Shown one piece after another: positions 26,382 to 35,023 of a DNA stretch of 64,000 nucleotides. The stretch comes from Albidovulum sp. (lineage in GTDB: Bacteria; Pseudomonadota; Alphaproteobacteria; Rhodobacterales; Rhodobacteraceae), in contig JACKKB010000002.1 of NCBI GenBank assembly GCA_020637635.1, forward strand, positions 124,001 through 188,000, written 5' to 3'. A program made the translations under genes and the position numbers. The first letter of the stretch is position 1. Each line of letters starts with the position of its first letter. The notes beneath the pieces were generated by a model. It was not told the DNA's origin. It saw only the letters and a list, made by a program, of their open reading frames with translations, and made no database searches.

Positions 26382-27064
26382 TGGGCTCCGCGAGGGACCT
26401 GACGCTCGCCTTCGATACCGCCGGCGCGCATTGCGCCGGCGCGATGCTGTCTGGCGACCGGATCGTGGCGGAGCGATTCCTGTCCATGGCGCGCGGACAG
26501 GCCGAGGCGCTCATGCCGATGCTCGAGGATCTCCTTGCCGGGGCCGGCGCCGGCTGGGACGCCGTTTCGCTCATCGCCGTGGGGGTGGGCCCCGGCAACT
26601 TCACCGGCACGCGCGTCTCGGTGGCCGCGGCACGCGGGCTGGCACTTGCGCTTCGGGTGCCGGCACGCGGCGTCTCGGCCTTCGAGACGATGCGTGACCC
26701 TGCCGGCCTGAGCGACCATCCGCAAGAACTCGTCAGCATCGAGGCGCCGCGCGGCGCGGCCTATGTGCAGCGCTTCGCCCACGGCCAGGCGACCGGCGCG
26801 CCGCTCCTCGTGGATCCGGCGGCGCCGGGCGATATCGGCATCGCCGTGCGTCGCGTGCGCGGCTACCGGGCCGGCGAGATCGCCCGCGCGCTTGGCGCCG
26901 AGGCGAGCGAGGCGGCAGCCGTCGACATCGCGCCGCGGCTGGCACGGATCGCGCGCTGGCGGCTGGCGCGCGGCGAGGATCCCGCGCGGCCGGCGCCGCT
27001 TTATGTGCGGCCGGCCGACGCGGCACCGATGCGCGACGTGCCGCCGACGATTCTGCCGGGCTGA
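26381..27064 (+). CDS. tsaB: tRNA threonylcarbamoyladenosine biosynthesis protein TsaB
   Basis: Partner of TsaD in making t6A37 of ANN-decoding tRNAs. The 227-residue ASKHA-fold protein opens with LTLAFDTAGAHCAGAML and has the diagnostic GVGPGNFTGTRVSVAAARGLA near residue 67. The C-terminal half is divergent, as is usual for the family. It starts on the last base of the nfuA stop codon and rimI follows after 2 bases, the common tsaB-rimI pairing. Confidence 0.92.
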   Translation: MGSARDLTLAFDTAGAHCAGAMLSGDRIVAERFLSMARGQAEALMPMLEDLLAGAGAGWDAVSLIAVGVGPGNFTGTRVSVAAARGLALALRVPARGVSAFETMRDPAGLSDHPQELVSIEAPRGAAYVQRFAHGQATGAPLLVDPAAPGDIGIAVRRVRGYRAGEIARALGAEASEAAAVDIAPRLARIARWRLARGEDPARPAPLYVRPADAAPMRDVPPTILPG

Positions 27065-27066
27065 CG

Positions 27067-27516
27067 ATGGCGCCCGCGATCCCCGGGACGCCCGAGAGCC
27101 TCGCGGCGCTGCATGCGCGGTGCTTCACCCTGCCCCGCCCCTGGTCGGCCGAGGAATTCAGGGATCTCCTCGCACTGCCCGGCAGTTTCCTGATTGCGGA
27201 GCCGGGCGGCTTCCTTCTTGGCCGCGCGGTGGCCGACGAGGCCGAATTGCTGACACTCGCGGTCGATCCCGCGCTCCGGCGGCGCGGTGCGGGTCAGCGG
27301 CTCGTCGCGCAGTTTCTCGCCGCTGCCGCGGCGCGCGGCGCCGGGCGGGCCTTTCTCGAGGTGGCCGAAACCAACCTCGCCGCGCGCGCGCTCTATGCCC
27401 GGGCGGGCTTTTCCGAGGTCGGGCGACGGCGCGGATACTACCGGCCCGAAACCGGCCCTGCCGTCGATGCGCTGGCGCTGGCGCGCGCCACCGCGGGCAA
27501 GTCGCCCGCGATCTGA
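27067..27516 (+). CDS. rimI: GNAT acetyltransferase RimI-like
   Basis: A 149-residue GNAT protein, probably the acetylase of the N-terminal alanine of ribosomal protein S18. The acetyl-CoA loop is VDPALRRRGAGQRLV near residue 68; FLEVAETNLAARALYARAGF near 96-115 is the conserved RimI segment with N-x2-A-x2-L-Y. Position directly after tsaB is conserved in bacteria. Substrate specificity is inferred from this context. Confidence 0.87.
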   Translation: MAPAIPGTPESLAALHARCFTLPRPWSAEEFRDLLALPGSFLIAEPGGFLLGRAVADEAELLTLAVDPALRRRGAGQRLVAQFLAAAAARGAGRAFLEVAETNLAARALYARAGFSEVGRRRGYYRPETGPAVDALALARATAGKSPAI

Positions 27517-27665
27517 CCGAAAGGTCAAACTTCCGCGTGCGGGCACACAATAGCTATTGACCGGCCCCGGCGGTTCCGACCTAATCGTCGCAATCCGCGC
27601 GGGATCGGCCGCCACAGGGGCGCGCTGCGACGCGGATGCGAAAAGAAAGCAATCGGGAGTCTTCC

Positions 27666-28661
27666 ATGAGCCTCATGCAGAAATTTCTCGGCGCCGCCGC
27701 GACGCTGGCGCTGACCGCGGGCGCCGCGCTGGCCGACCCGGCGATCATCTACGATCTCGGCGGCAAGTTCGACAAGAGCTTCAACGAGGCGGCGTTCAAC
27801 GGCGCTGAACGCTGGGCCAAGGAAACCGGCGGCACCTACAAGGAACTGGAGATGCAGTCCGAGGCCCAGCGCGAGCAGGCCCTGCGGCGACTGGCCGAAA
27901 CCGGCGCGAACCCGGTCGTCATGACGGGCTTTGCCTTCGGTGACGTGCTCAACAAGGTCGCGCCCGACTTTCCGGACACGAGATTCGCGATCATCGACAT
28001 GGTCGTCGATCAGCCGAACGTGAAATCGGTGGTCTTCACCGAGGAGCAGGGATCCTACCTCGTCGGCATGATGGCCGCGATGGCGTCGAAGACCGGCACC
28101 GTCGGCTTCATCGGCGGCATGGACATTCCGCTGATCCGCAAATTCGCCTGCGGTTATGCCGAAGGGGTGAAGGCGGCCAATCCCGACGCGAAGATCGTCG
28201 CCAACATGACCGGCACGACGCCTGCCGCCTGGAATGACCCGGTCAAGGGGGCCGAACTTGCCAAGGCGCAGAAATCGCAGGGCGCCGACGTGATCTATGC
28301 CGCCGCCGGCGGCACTGGCATCGGCGTGCTTCAGGCCGCCGCGGACGAGGGCATCCTGTCGATCGGCGTCGATTCGAACCAGAACTACCTGCATCCGGGC
28401 CAGGTCCTGACTTCCATGGTCAAGCGCGTCGACAACTCCGTCTATGAGGCGTTCAAGGAAGGTGCCGACCTCAAGACCGGCATCGTAGTCATGGACCTCA
28501 AGGCCGGGGGCGTGGACTATGCGATGGACGACAACAACAAGGCCCTCGTGACGCCCGAAATGAAAACCGCCGTCGATGAGGCGAAGGCCAAGATCGAGGC
28601 GGGCGAGATCAAGGTCCACGACTACATGTCCGACGAAACCTGCCCAGCGCTCACCTTCTGA
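27666..28661 (+). CDS. BMP-family nucleoside-binding protein of ABC importer
   Basis: Periplasmic solute-binding protein of the PnrA/Bmp family, 331 residues with a signal peptide ending near AALADPAI. No lipobox is present, so it should be free in the periplasm. Family landmarks are YDLGGKFDKSFNEAAF near residue 25, the GFAFGD and FTEEQGSYLVG segments, and GFIGGMDIPLIRKFACGY. The family binds purine nucleosides or related compounds. CGGGAG precedes the ATG used; an in-frame ATG 30 bases earlier would break the signal peptide. It heads a four-gene transporter operon. Confidence 0.9.
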   Translation: MSLMQKFLGAAATLALTAGAALADPAIIYDLGGKFDKSFNEAAFNGAERWAKETGGTYKELEMQSEAQREQALRRLAETGANPVVMTGFAFGDVLNKVAPDFPDTRFAIIDMVVDQPNVKSVVFTEEQGSYLVGMMAAMASKTGTVGFIGGMDIPLIRKFACGYAEGVKAANPDAKIVANMTGTTPAAWNDPVKGAELAKAQKSQGADVIYAAAGGTGIGVLQAAADEGILSIGVDSNQNYLHPGQVLTSMVKRVDNSVYEAFKEGADLKTGIVVMDLKAGGVDYAMDDNNKALVTPEMKTAVDEAKAKIEAGEIKVHDYMSDETCPALTF

Positions 28662-28662
28662 G

Positions 28663-30252
28663 ATGGCTCCGGCTGGCGAGACTTCGGGGCGGCAGGCGAC
28701 CGCCGCCCCTGAGGCCCCGGCGCCCGCGATCGAATTGCGCGGCATCTCCAAGGCCTTCGGCCCGGTCCAGGCCAACAAGGATATCTCGATCCGGGTCATG
28801 CCCGGCACGATCCACGGCATCATCGGAGAAAACGGCGCCGGCAAGTCGACGCTGATGTCGATCCTCTACGGCTTTTACAAGGCCGACGCGGGCGAGATCC
28901 TGATCAACGGGCAAGCGACCCTGATCCCCGACAGCCAGGCCGCGATCCGCGCCGGCATCGGCATGGTCTTCCAGCATTTCAAGCTGGTGCAGAACTTCAC
29001 CGTCCTCGAGAACGTCATCCTCGGCGCCGAGGATGGTGCGCTCCTGCGGCCCTCGCTTGCCAAGGCGCGGCGGGTGCTGAAGGAACTGGCCGAGGAATAC
29101 GAGCTTGATGTCGATCCCGACGAGCTGGTCGAGGAGCTCTCGGTCGGCCACCAGCAGCGGGTCGAGATCCTGAAGGCGCTCTATCGGCATGCCGATATCC
29201 TGATCCTCGACGAACCCACCGGGGTGCTCACACCGGACGAGGCAGACCATCTCTTCCGCATCCTCGAAGGGCTGAAGGAACAGGGCAAGACGGTCATCCT
29301 CATCACCCACAAGCTGCGCGAGATCATGGAGATCACCGATACGGTGAGCGTGATGCGACGCGGCGAGATGACGGCGACGGTAAAGACCGCCGAGACAAGC
29401 CCCGAACAGCTCGCCGAGCTGATGGTCGGACGCAAGGTTCTGCTCGACGTCGCAAAGGGGCCGGCGAACCCCGGCAAGGTGGTGCTCGAGGTCGAGAACC
29501 TGCGCGTCGTCGACGAAGACAAGGTCGAGCGGCTGAAGGGCATCTCGTTCCAGATCCGCGCGGGCGAGATCTTCGGCATCGCCGGGGTTGCCGGCAACGG
29601 CCAGTCGGAGCTTCTCGAGGTGCTGGGCGGCTTCGGGCGCGCGACCGGCACGATCCGCCTGAACGGCGAGGAGCTCGACCTGACGGGCACGAGGTCCGAC
29701 GGCCAGTCGCGCCGCGAAAAGGGCATCGCCCATGTGCCCGAGGACCGCCAGCACCTCGGCATGATCATGGATTTCACCGCCTGGGAGAACGTCGCCTTCG
29801 GCTATCACAACGATCCGGCCTATCAGAAGAACCGCTGGCTGATGAACAACGACGCGATCCTCGAGGACACCAAGGGCAAGATGGAGCGCTTCGACGTGCG
29901 CCCGCCGATACCGACGCTGTCGGCGAAGAGCTTTTCCGGCGGCAACCAGCAGAAGATCATCCTCGCCCGCGAGATCGAGCGGAACCCCGACCTTCTCCTC
30001 GTCGGCCAGCCCACCCGCGGCGTCGACATCGGCGCCATCGAGTTCATTCACAAGCGGATCGTGGAGCTGCGCGACGCCGGCAAGGCGGTCCTCCTTGTAA
30101 GCGTGGAACTCGACGAGATCCTGAGCCTTTCGGATCGCATCGCGGTGATGTTCGACGGCCGCATCATGGGCGAGCGCGATCCGGACATGACCAACGAACG
30201 CGAGCTTGGCCTGCTGATGGCAGGCGTCGCCGGTGGGGAGACCGCTGCATGA
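28663..30252 (+). CDS. Nucleoside/sugar ABC importer ATPase, two-domain
   Basis: A 529-residue tandem ATPase. The first half has Walker A GENGAGKSTLMSIL near residue 64, signature LSVGHQQRVEILKAL and Walker B ILILDEPTGVLTP; the second has a Walker A-like GVAGNGQSELLEVL, signature FSGGNQQKIILARE and LLLVGQPTRGVDIG, the degenerate second site typical of RbsA/NupO-type proteins. The start codon is one base after the preceding stop. It overlaps the first permease by ATGA. Confidence 0.92.
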   Translation: MAPAGETSGRQATAAPEAPAPAIELRGISKAFGPVQANKDISIRVMPGTIHGIIGENGAGKSTLMSILYGFYKADAGEILINGQATLIPDSQAAIRAGIGMVFQHFKLVQNFTVLENVILGAEDGALLRPSLAKARRVLKELAEEYELDVDPDELVEELSVGHQQRVEILKALYRHADILILDEPTGVLTPDEADHLFRILEGLKEQGKTVILITHKLREIMEITDTVSVMRRGEMTATVKTAETSPEQLAELMVGRKVLLDVAKGPANPGKVVLEVENLRVVDEDKVERLKGISFQIRAGEIFGIAGVAGNGQSELLEVLGGFGRATGTIRLNGEELDLTGTRSDGQSRREKGIAHVPEDRQHLGMIMDFTAWENVAFGYHNDPAYQKNRWLMNNDAILEDTKGKMERFDVRPPIPTLSAKSFSGGNQQKIILAREIERNPDLLLVGQPTRGVDIGAIEFIHKRIVELRDAGKAVLLVSVELDEILSLSDRIAVMFDGRIMGERDPDMTNERELGLLMAGVAGGETAA

Positions 30253-31340
30253 CCAAGCTTCCCCGCTGGGCCGATGTCGTGCTCGTCCCGCTCATCAGCC
30301 TGCTTCTTGCCGGGATCATCTCGGCGCTCGTGATCCTCGCCATCGGCCAGAGCCCCTGGGAGGCCCTGAAGACCATGGTCGACGGCGCGGTAGGATCGGC
30401 CTATGGCTGGGGCTATACGCTCTACTATGCCACGAGCTTCATCTTCACCGGGCTTGCGGTGACGGTCGCGTTCCATGCCAGCCTCTTCAATATCGGCGGC
30501 GAGGGTCAGGCGCAGCTCGGCGGGCTCGGCGTGGCGCTCGTCTGCCTGGCCCTGCCCTGGCCGCACTGGACCGTCGCGCTTGTCGCGGCCTCGGCGGGTG
30601 CGGCGCTTTTCGGCGCCGCCTGGGCGGCGATCCCGGCCTATCTGCAGGCCAAGCGCGGCAGCCATATCGTCATCACGACGATCATGTTCAACTACATCGC
30701 CGCGGCTCTCATCATCTACATGCTGGTGAGCGTCCTGAAGCCCGCGGGCCAGATGGATCCGGCGACGGCGCGATTCCCGGAGGGAACGAGATTGCCGACC
30801 CTGCACGAGATTCCGGGGCTCAGCCTCGTATTCACCAAGCAGGTGCCGGCCAACGTGACGCTTTTCGTCGCGCTCTTCGCCAGCTGGCTGGTCTGGCTGA
30901 TCCTCTGGCGGACCCGGCTCGGCTACGAGATCCGGGCGCTCGGCAAGTCGGAACCGGCGGCGCTCTATGCCGGCATCCGGCCGGTGCGCATCACCATGAT
31001 CGCGATGCTCCTCTCGGGCGCGCTCGCGGGGCTCATGTCGATCAACAACGTGATGGGCGAAAGCGGGCGGCTGCTGCAGAATTCTTCGGAGGGAGCCGGC
31101 TTCATCGGCATCGCCGTGGCGCTGATGGGGCGCAACCACCCGTTGGGCGTGTTCCTCGCCGCGATCCTCTTCGGCTTCCTCTACCAGGGCGGCGCCGAGC
31201 TCGGCCTCTGGACCTCGATCCCGATCGAGCTTCGCACCGTCGTCCAGGGGCTCGTGATCCTCTTCACCGGCGCGCTCGATCACATGGTGCGGATGTTCCT
31301 CGGGCTGTTCTTCCGAACCCGAAAGACGGGTGCCGCGTGA
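30249..31340 (+). CDS. Nucleoside ABC importer permease 1
   Basis: A 363-residue BPD_transp_2 membrane protein with about nine to ten hydrophobic helices. NIGGEGQAQLGGLG near residue 81 and AGFIGIAVALMGRNHPLG near 285 are hallmarks of the NupP/YufP permeases that pair with BMP-type binding proteins. It overlaps the ATPase before it (ATGA) and the second permease after it (TGATG), so subunit ratios may be set by coupled translation. Confidence 0.9.
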   Translation: MTKLPRWADVVLVPLISLLLAGIISALVILAIGQSPWEALKTMVDGAVGSAYGWGYTLYYATSFIFTGLAVTVAFHASLFNIGGEGQAQLGGLGVALVCLALPWPHWTVALVAASAGAALFGAAWAAIPAYLQAKRGSHIVITTIMFNYIAAALIIYMLVSVLKPAGQMDPATARFPEGTRLPTLHEIPGLSLVFTKQVPANVTLFVALFASWLVWLILWRTRLGYEIRALGKSEPAALYAGIRPVRITMIAMLLSGALAGLMSINNVMGESGRLLQNSSEGAGFIGIAVALMGRNHPLGVFLAAILFGFLYQGGAELGLWTSIPIELRTVVQGLVILFTGALDHMVRMFLGLFFRTRKTGAA

Positions 31341-32308
31341 TGGACTACGCAACGCTCCTGCAGATCCTCGACTCGACGATGCGGCTCGCCGCGCCGCTGC
31401 TTCTGGCCTGCCTCGCCGGGCTCTATTCCGAGCGGGCGGGGATCTTCGACATCGGGCTCGAAGGCAAGATGCTCATGGCCGCGATGTGCGCCGGCGCAGT
31501 GGCAGCGCTGTCGGGCAACGTCTGGATCGGGTTGCTGGCCGGGATCGCCGGCTCGATGATCTTCGCGTTGATCCACGGCGTGGCCTCGATCACCTTCCGC
31601 GGCAACCAGCTCATCTCGGGCGTGGCACTCAACTTCGTGGCCTCGGGGATCACCGTCCTCGTGGCGCAGTCGCTCTTCCGGCAGGGCGGCCGCACGCCGC
31701 CCCTGTCCGGCGCGGAGCGTTTCAACCCGATCGAGCTTCCCTTCGCCGAGAGCGTCGCCAAGGTTCCCGTTGTCGGCCCCTTCTATGCCGAAGTGCTCTC
31801 GGGCCACGGTGCACTCGTCTATGTTGCGCTCCTTGCGGTGCCGCTCACCTGGTGGGTGCTCTACCGGACACGCTTCGGGTTGCGCCTCAGGGCGGTGGGC
31901 GAGAACCCCGCCTCGGTCGATACCGCCGGCATCTCGGTCATTCGTCTGCGCTACACCGCGGTGATGATCACCGGCGTCCTTTGCGGCATCGCGGGCGCCT
32001 ATATGGCAACCGGGCTGCAGGCGGGCTTCGGCAAGGAGATGACGGCCGGCCGCGGCTATATCGCACTCGCCGCACTTATCTTCGCCAAGTGGCGCCCGTG
32101 GTATGCGCTTATGTCAACGATGCTCTTCGGGTTCTTCCAGGCGCTGGCGCTGCGGCCAGACGTGCTCAAGAATACGATCGGCTTCGACGTGCCGGTTCCG
32201 GCGCTCGACGCCCTGCCCTACATTCTCACCGTGATCGCGCTGGCCGGTTTCGTCGGCCGGGCGATCCCGCCGCGCGCAGGGGGTGAGCCCTATGTCAAGG
32301 AGCGCTGA
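31340..32308 (+). CDS. Nucleoside ABC importer permease 2
   Basis: A 322-residue permease of the NupQ/YufQ type. IFDIGLEGKMLMAAMCAGAV near residue 34 and the GRGYIALAALIFAKWRPW block near 235 are diagnostic of this second permease. It begins on the last base of the first permease's stop codon. Its end overlaps the start of the purine nucleoside phosphorylase gene by 17 bases, linking uptake to phosphorolysis in one transcript. Confidence 0.9.
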   Translation: MDYATLLQILDSTMRLAAPLLLACLAGLYSERAGIFDIGLEGKMLMAAMCAGAVAALSGNVWIGLLAGIAGSMIFALIHGVASITFRGNQLISGVALNFVASGITVLVAQSLFRQGGRTPPLSGAERFNPIELPFAESVAKVPVVGPFYAEVLSGHGALVYVALLAVPLTWWVLYRTRFGLRLRAVGENPASVDTAGISVIRLRYTAVMITGVLCGIAGAYMATGLQAGFGKEMTAGRGYIALAALIFAKWRPWYALMSTMLFGFFQALALRPDVLKNTIGFDVPVPALDALPYILTVIALAGFVGRAIPPRAGGEPYVKER

Positions 32309-33107
32309 GCTCGCCGCCATCGTGCGCGACCGGGCGGGGGACGAACCGGTCAGCCACGGGTTGATCCTCGGCTCCGGCCTCGGCCATATCGCGGACGAGG
32401 TCGAGGGCGTCGCCATCGACTATGCCGGGCTGCCGGGTTTTCCGCATGCCGGCGTCTCGGGGCACACCCCCCGGCTCGCCATCGGCCGCCTCGAGGGCGC
32501 GCGCGTCGCGGTGTTCGGCGGCCGGGCGCATTACTATGAAAGCGGTCGCGGTGACGCGATGCGCCTGCCGCTCGAGGTCCTCAAGGCGCTCGGGGCCGAG
32601 CGGCTCATCGTCACCAATGCCGCGGGGTCCCTGCGCCCCGAGACGCCGCCCGGTTCGCTCATGATGCTGAGCGACCACATCAACTTCTCCGGCCTCAATC
32701 CGCTGATCGGCGAGCCGTCCGACGCCCGCTTCGTCCCGATGACGGAGGCGCACGACCCGGCGCTCAGGGCGGCGCTTCGCGCGGCAGCCGGCGCCGAGGG
32801 CGTGACACTCGCCGAGGGTGTCTATGCCTGGTATTCCGGCCCCTCGTTCGAGACCCCGGCCGAGATCCGCGCAATCCGGATCCTCGGCGGCGATGCCGTG
32901 GGCATGTCGACCGTGCCGGAGGTCATTCTGGCGCGGTTCCTCGGCCTTCGGGTTGCGGCGATCTCGGTCATCACCAACATGGCCGCCGGGATGAGCGCCG
33001 AGAACATCAGCCACGAACACACCAAGGCGATGGCCCCCGTCGGCGCAGCCAAGCTTGAACGCCTGCTCCGACGATATCTGCGCGATTTCGGGCGTCACGG
33101 CGGCTGA
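32292..33107 (+). CDS. Purine nucleoside phosphorylase, trimeric PunA type
   Basis: Cleaves purine nucleosides with phosphate into base and ribose-1-phosphate. The 271-residue protein has LILGSGLGHIADEV near residue 23, GHTPRLAIG, VFGGRAHYYESG, TNAAGSLRP and SGPSFETPAEIRA, the phosphate, ribose and base-binding segments of low-molecular-mass PNPs. The start was set at the ATG with AGGGGG about ten bases upstream and not the earlier GTG. It is the last gene of the importer operon, so imported nucleosides are probably its substrates. Confidence 0.92.
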   Translation: MSRSAELAAIVRDRAGDEPVSHGLILGSGLGHIADEVEGVAIDYAGLPGFPHAGVSGHTPRLAIGRLEGARVAVFGGRAHYYESGRGDAMRLPLEVLKALGAERLIVTNAAGSLRPETPPGSLMMLSDHINFSGLNPLIGEPSDARFVPMTEAHDPALRAALRAAAGAEGVTLAEGVYAWYSGPSFETPAEIRAIRILGGDAVGMSTVPEVILARFLGLRVAAISVITNMAAGMSAENISHEHTKAMAPVGAAKLERLLRRYLRDFGRHGG

Positions 33108-33184
33108 CACCCCGCCGCGACGGTTTGACAGCGCCCCCGCATGGGGGCATGAGTTCACCAGCCCCCCAGACTTGGCACCCTTCG

Positions 33185-34036
33185 ATGCAGGCAGTTCCCT
33201 CCCGCGCCGACCCGTCCCGCGCCCCATGCGCCGCGAAGGGCGCGTTGCGGAGCGGATCGCGGGTCTGGCTCGCGGCGCTGGCACTGGCGGTCCTGACGGT
33301 GCTCGCGGCGCGGCCGGCCCGTGCCGAGGACGAAACGGTGGTGGCCGGGATGAGCCAGAACCGGATCGCGATCACCGCCGATTTCGACGGCTCGGAGCTG
33401 CTGATCTTCGGCGCGGTCAAGCGCGAGACGCCGATACCCGATGACGGCGCGCTCGGCGTAATCGTCACCATCTCCGGCCCGTTGCGGCCGGTCACGGTGC
33501 GGCGCAAGGCGCGACGGCTCGGGATCTGGGTCAATACCGATTTCGTCGATGTCGATCTGGCGCCGAGCTTCTATGCGGTCGCCACCTCCAGCCCATGGAA
33601 CGACATCATCAGCGACACCGAGGATCTCCGCTACAAGATCTCGATCCCGCGCGCGATCCGTTCGGTCGGTGCACCGCAGACGGTGCATGACTCGCCCGTC
33701 TTCACCGACGCGTTGATCCGGATCCGCACGGCAGCCGGGCTCTACCAGCTTCTGGAAGGTCAGGTGACGCTCTCTCAGGAGACGCTCTTCGACACCTCGG
33801 TCCGGCTTCCCGCCGACCTGACCGAAGGCACCTACCGGACGCGGATCCTGCTGACCCGCAACCGGCGCGTCATCGACACGTTCGAGACCGAGATCGACGT
33901 CGGCAAGGTCGGGCTCGAACGCGCGCTCTTCACGCTTGCCCACGATCAGCCCTTCGTTTACGGCATCCTGTCGCTCGTCATGGCGATCACCGCCGGCTGG
34001 GGCGCCTCGGCCGCGTTCCGATACTTCCGCCGCTGA
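33185..34036 (+). CDS. TIGR02186-family exported membrane protein
   Basis: Alphaproteobacterial protein of unknown function, 283 residues from the start used. A signal or anchor (VWLAALALAVLTVLAARPARA) ends near residue 50, followed by a beta-rich domain opening with GMSQNRIAITADFDGSELLI, and one C-terminal transmembrane helix with a short Arg-rich end (AAFRYFRR). The family often lies beside a TauE/SafE exporter; here it does not. Start is uncertain: ATG at 33149 and TTG at 33125 are in frame and none has a good ribosome-binding site. Confidence 0.8.
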   Translation: MQAVPSRADPSRAPCAAKGALRSGSRVWLAALALAVLTVLAARPARAEDETVVAGMSQNRIAITADFDGSELLIFGAVKRETPIPDDGALGVIVTISGPLRPVTVRRKARRLGIWVNTDFVDVDLAPSFYAVATSSPWNDIISDTEDLRYKISIPRAIRSVGAPQTVHDSPVFTDALIRIRTAAGLYQLLEGQVTLSQETLFDTSVRLPADLTEGTYRTRILLTRNRRVIDTFETEIDVGKVGLERALFTLAHDQPFVYGILSLVMAITAGWGASAAFRYFRR

Positions 34037-34044
34037 GAAGAGGG

Positions 34045-34749
34045 TCAGCCGAAAGCCGCGGCCAGCGCGATCTCGACCATGTCGCCAAAGCTTCTTTCGC
34101 GATCCTCGGCGGGCAGGGCCTCGCCGGTCAGGATGTGGTCCGAAATGGTCAGGACGGCCAGAGCCCGCACCCCGTGACGAAGGGCGAGATTGTAGAGCTC
34201 GGCGGTTTCCATCTCGACCCCGAGAATGCCGTGGCGCTGCATCTGTTCGCTCAGATCGGGGCGCTCGTCGTAGAAGACATCCGAGGAATAGATGCCACCG
34301 ACATGGGTCCTGACGCCCCTGGCCTCGGCGGCGTGGAAGGCCTTGTGCAGCAGATCGAAACTGGCCGAGGGCGCAAAATTCAGCTCCCGGAAGATCCCGC
34401 GCGAAGGGGTCGAGATCGTTGACGCGGTCTGCGCCAGAACCACGTCGCGGACCTTGACATCGGGTTGCATCGCGCCCGCGGAACCGATGCGGATCAAGGT
34501 CTTCGCGCCGTAGTCGCGGATCAGCTCGTTCACATAGATCGAGAGCGAGGGCATGCCCATGCCGCTGCCCTGGATCGTCACGCGATGGCCGTTCCAGCTG
34601 CCGGTAAAGCCGAGCATGCCGCGCACCTTGTTGATGCAGACGGCATCCTCGAGAAGGGTCTCGGCTGCCCATTTCGCGCGATAGGGGTCGCCGGGCAAGA
34701 GAACGGTTTCGGCAATCTCGCCGGGTTTCGCGCCGATATGAACTGTCAT
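34045..34749 (-). CDS. deoD: Purine nucleoside phosphorylase, hexameric DeoD type
   Basis: Second PNP of the window, of the unrelated-in-specificity hexameric class, 234 residues. MTVHIGAKPGEIAETVLLPG at the N-terminus with its GDPYRAK phosphate loop, IRIGSAGAMQPDVKVRDVV, GGIYSSDVFY, and LGVEMETAELY with the ribose-binding Glu are all conserved. The catalytic Asp lies in TISDHILTG. A longer open frame upstream to 35061 is not family-like. Convergent with the TIGR02186 gene. DeoD enzymes accept inosine, guanosine and adenosine. Confidence 0.94.
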   Translation of the reverse strand: MTVHIGAKPGEIAETVLLPGDPYRAKWAAETLLEDAVCINKVRGMLGFTGSWNGHRVTIQGSGMGMPSLSIYVNELIRDYGAKTLIRIGSAGAMQPDVKVRDVVLAQTASTISTPSRGIFRELNFAPSASFDLLHKAFHAAEARGVRTHVGGIYSSDVFYDERPDLSEQMQRHGILGVEMETAELYNLALRHGVRALAVLTISDHILTGEALPAEDRERSFGDMVEIALAAAFG

Positions 34750-35023
34750 GAGATGCCCCGAAGTTTCGCTCGGGCCGAGTATAGGTGAGGGTCGGTGCAA
34801 GGTGAAAGACGACTTTGCACCGGGGCGCGCGGAATCCACCGTGAAGCCTGCCGTCAGGGCGCCCCACCCATCCGCCGGGTGGAAAGGAGAAACGGATCCC
34901 GGCGGGGACCCTGCCTGTCGCCTCGAACCCGTGTTCGGTTTCGCGCGCAAGGATCGCCGCCGATCCGAGGGATGCATTCGCCGCCGGACGACGGCGCGGC
35001 CCGGTTCGTCCGGCCCGAGGCGG

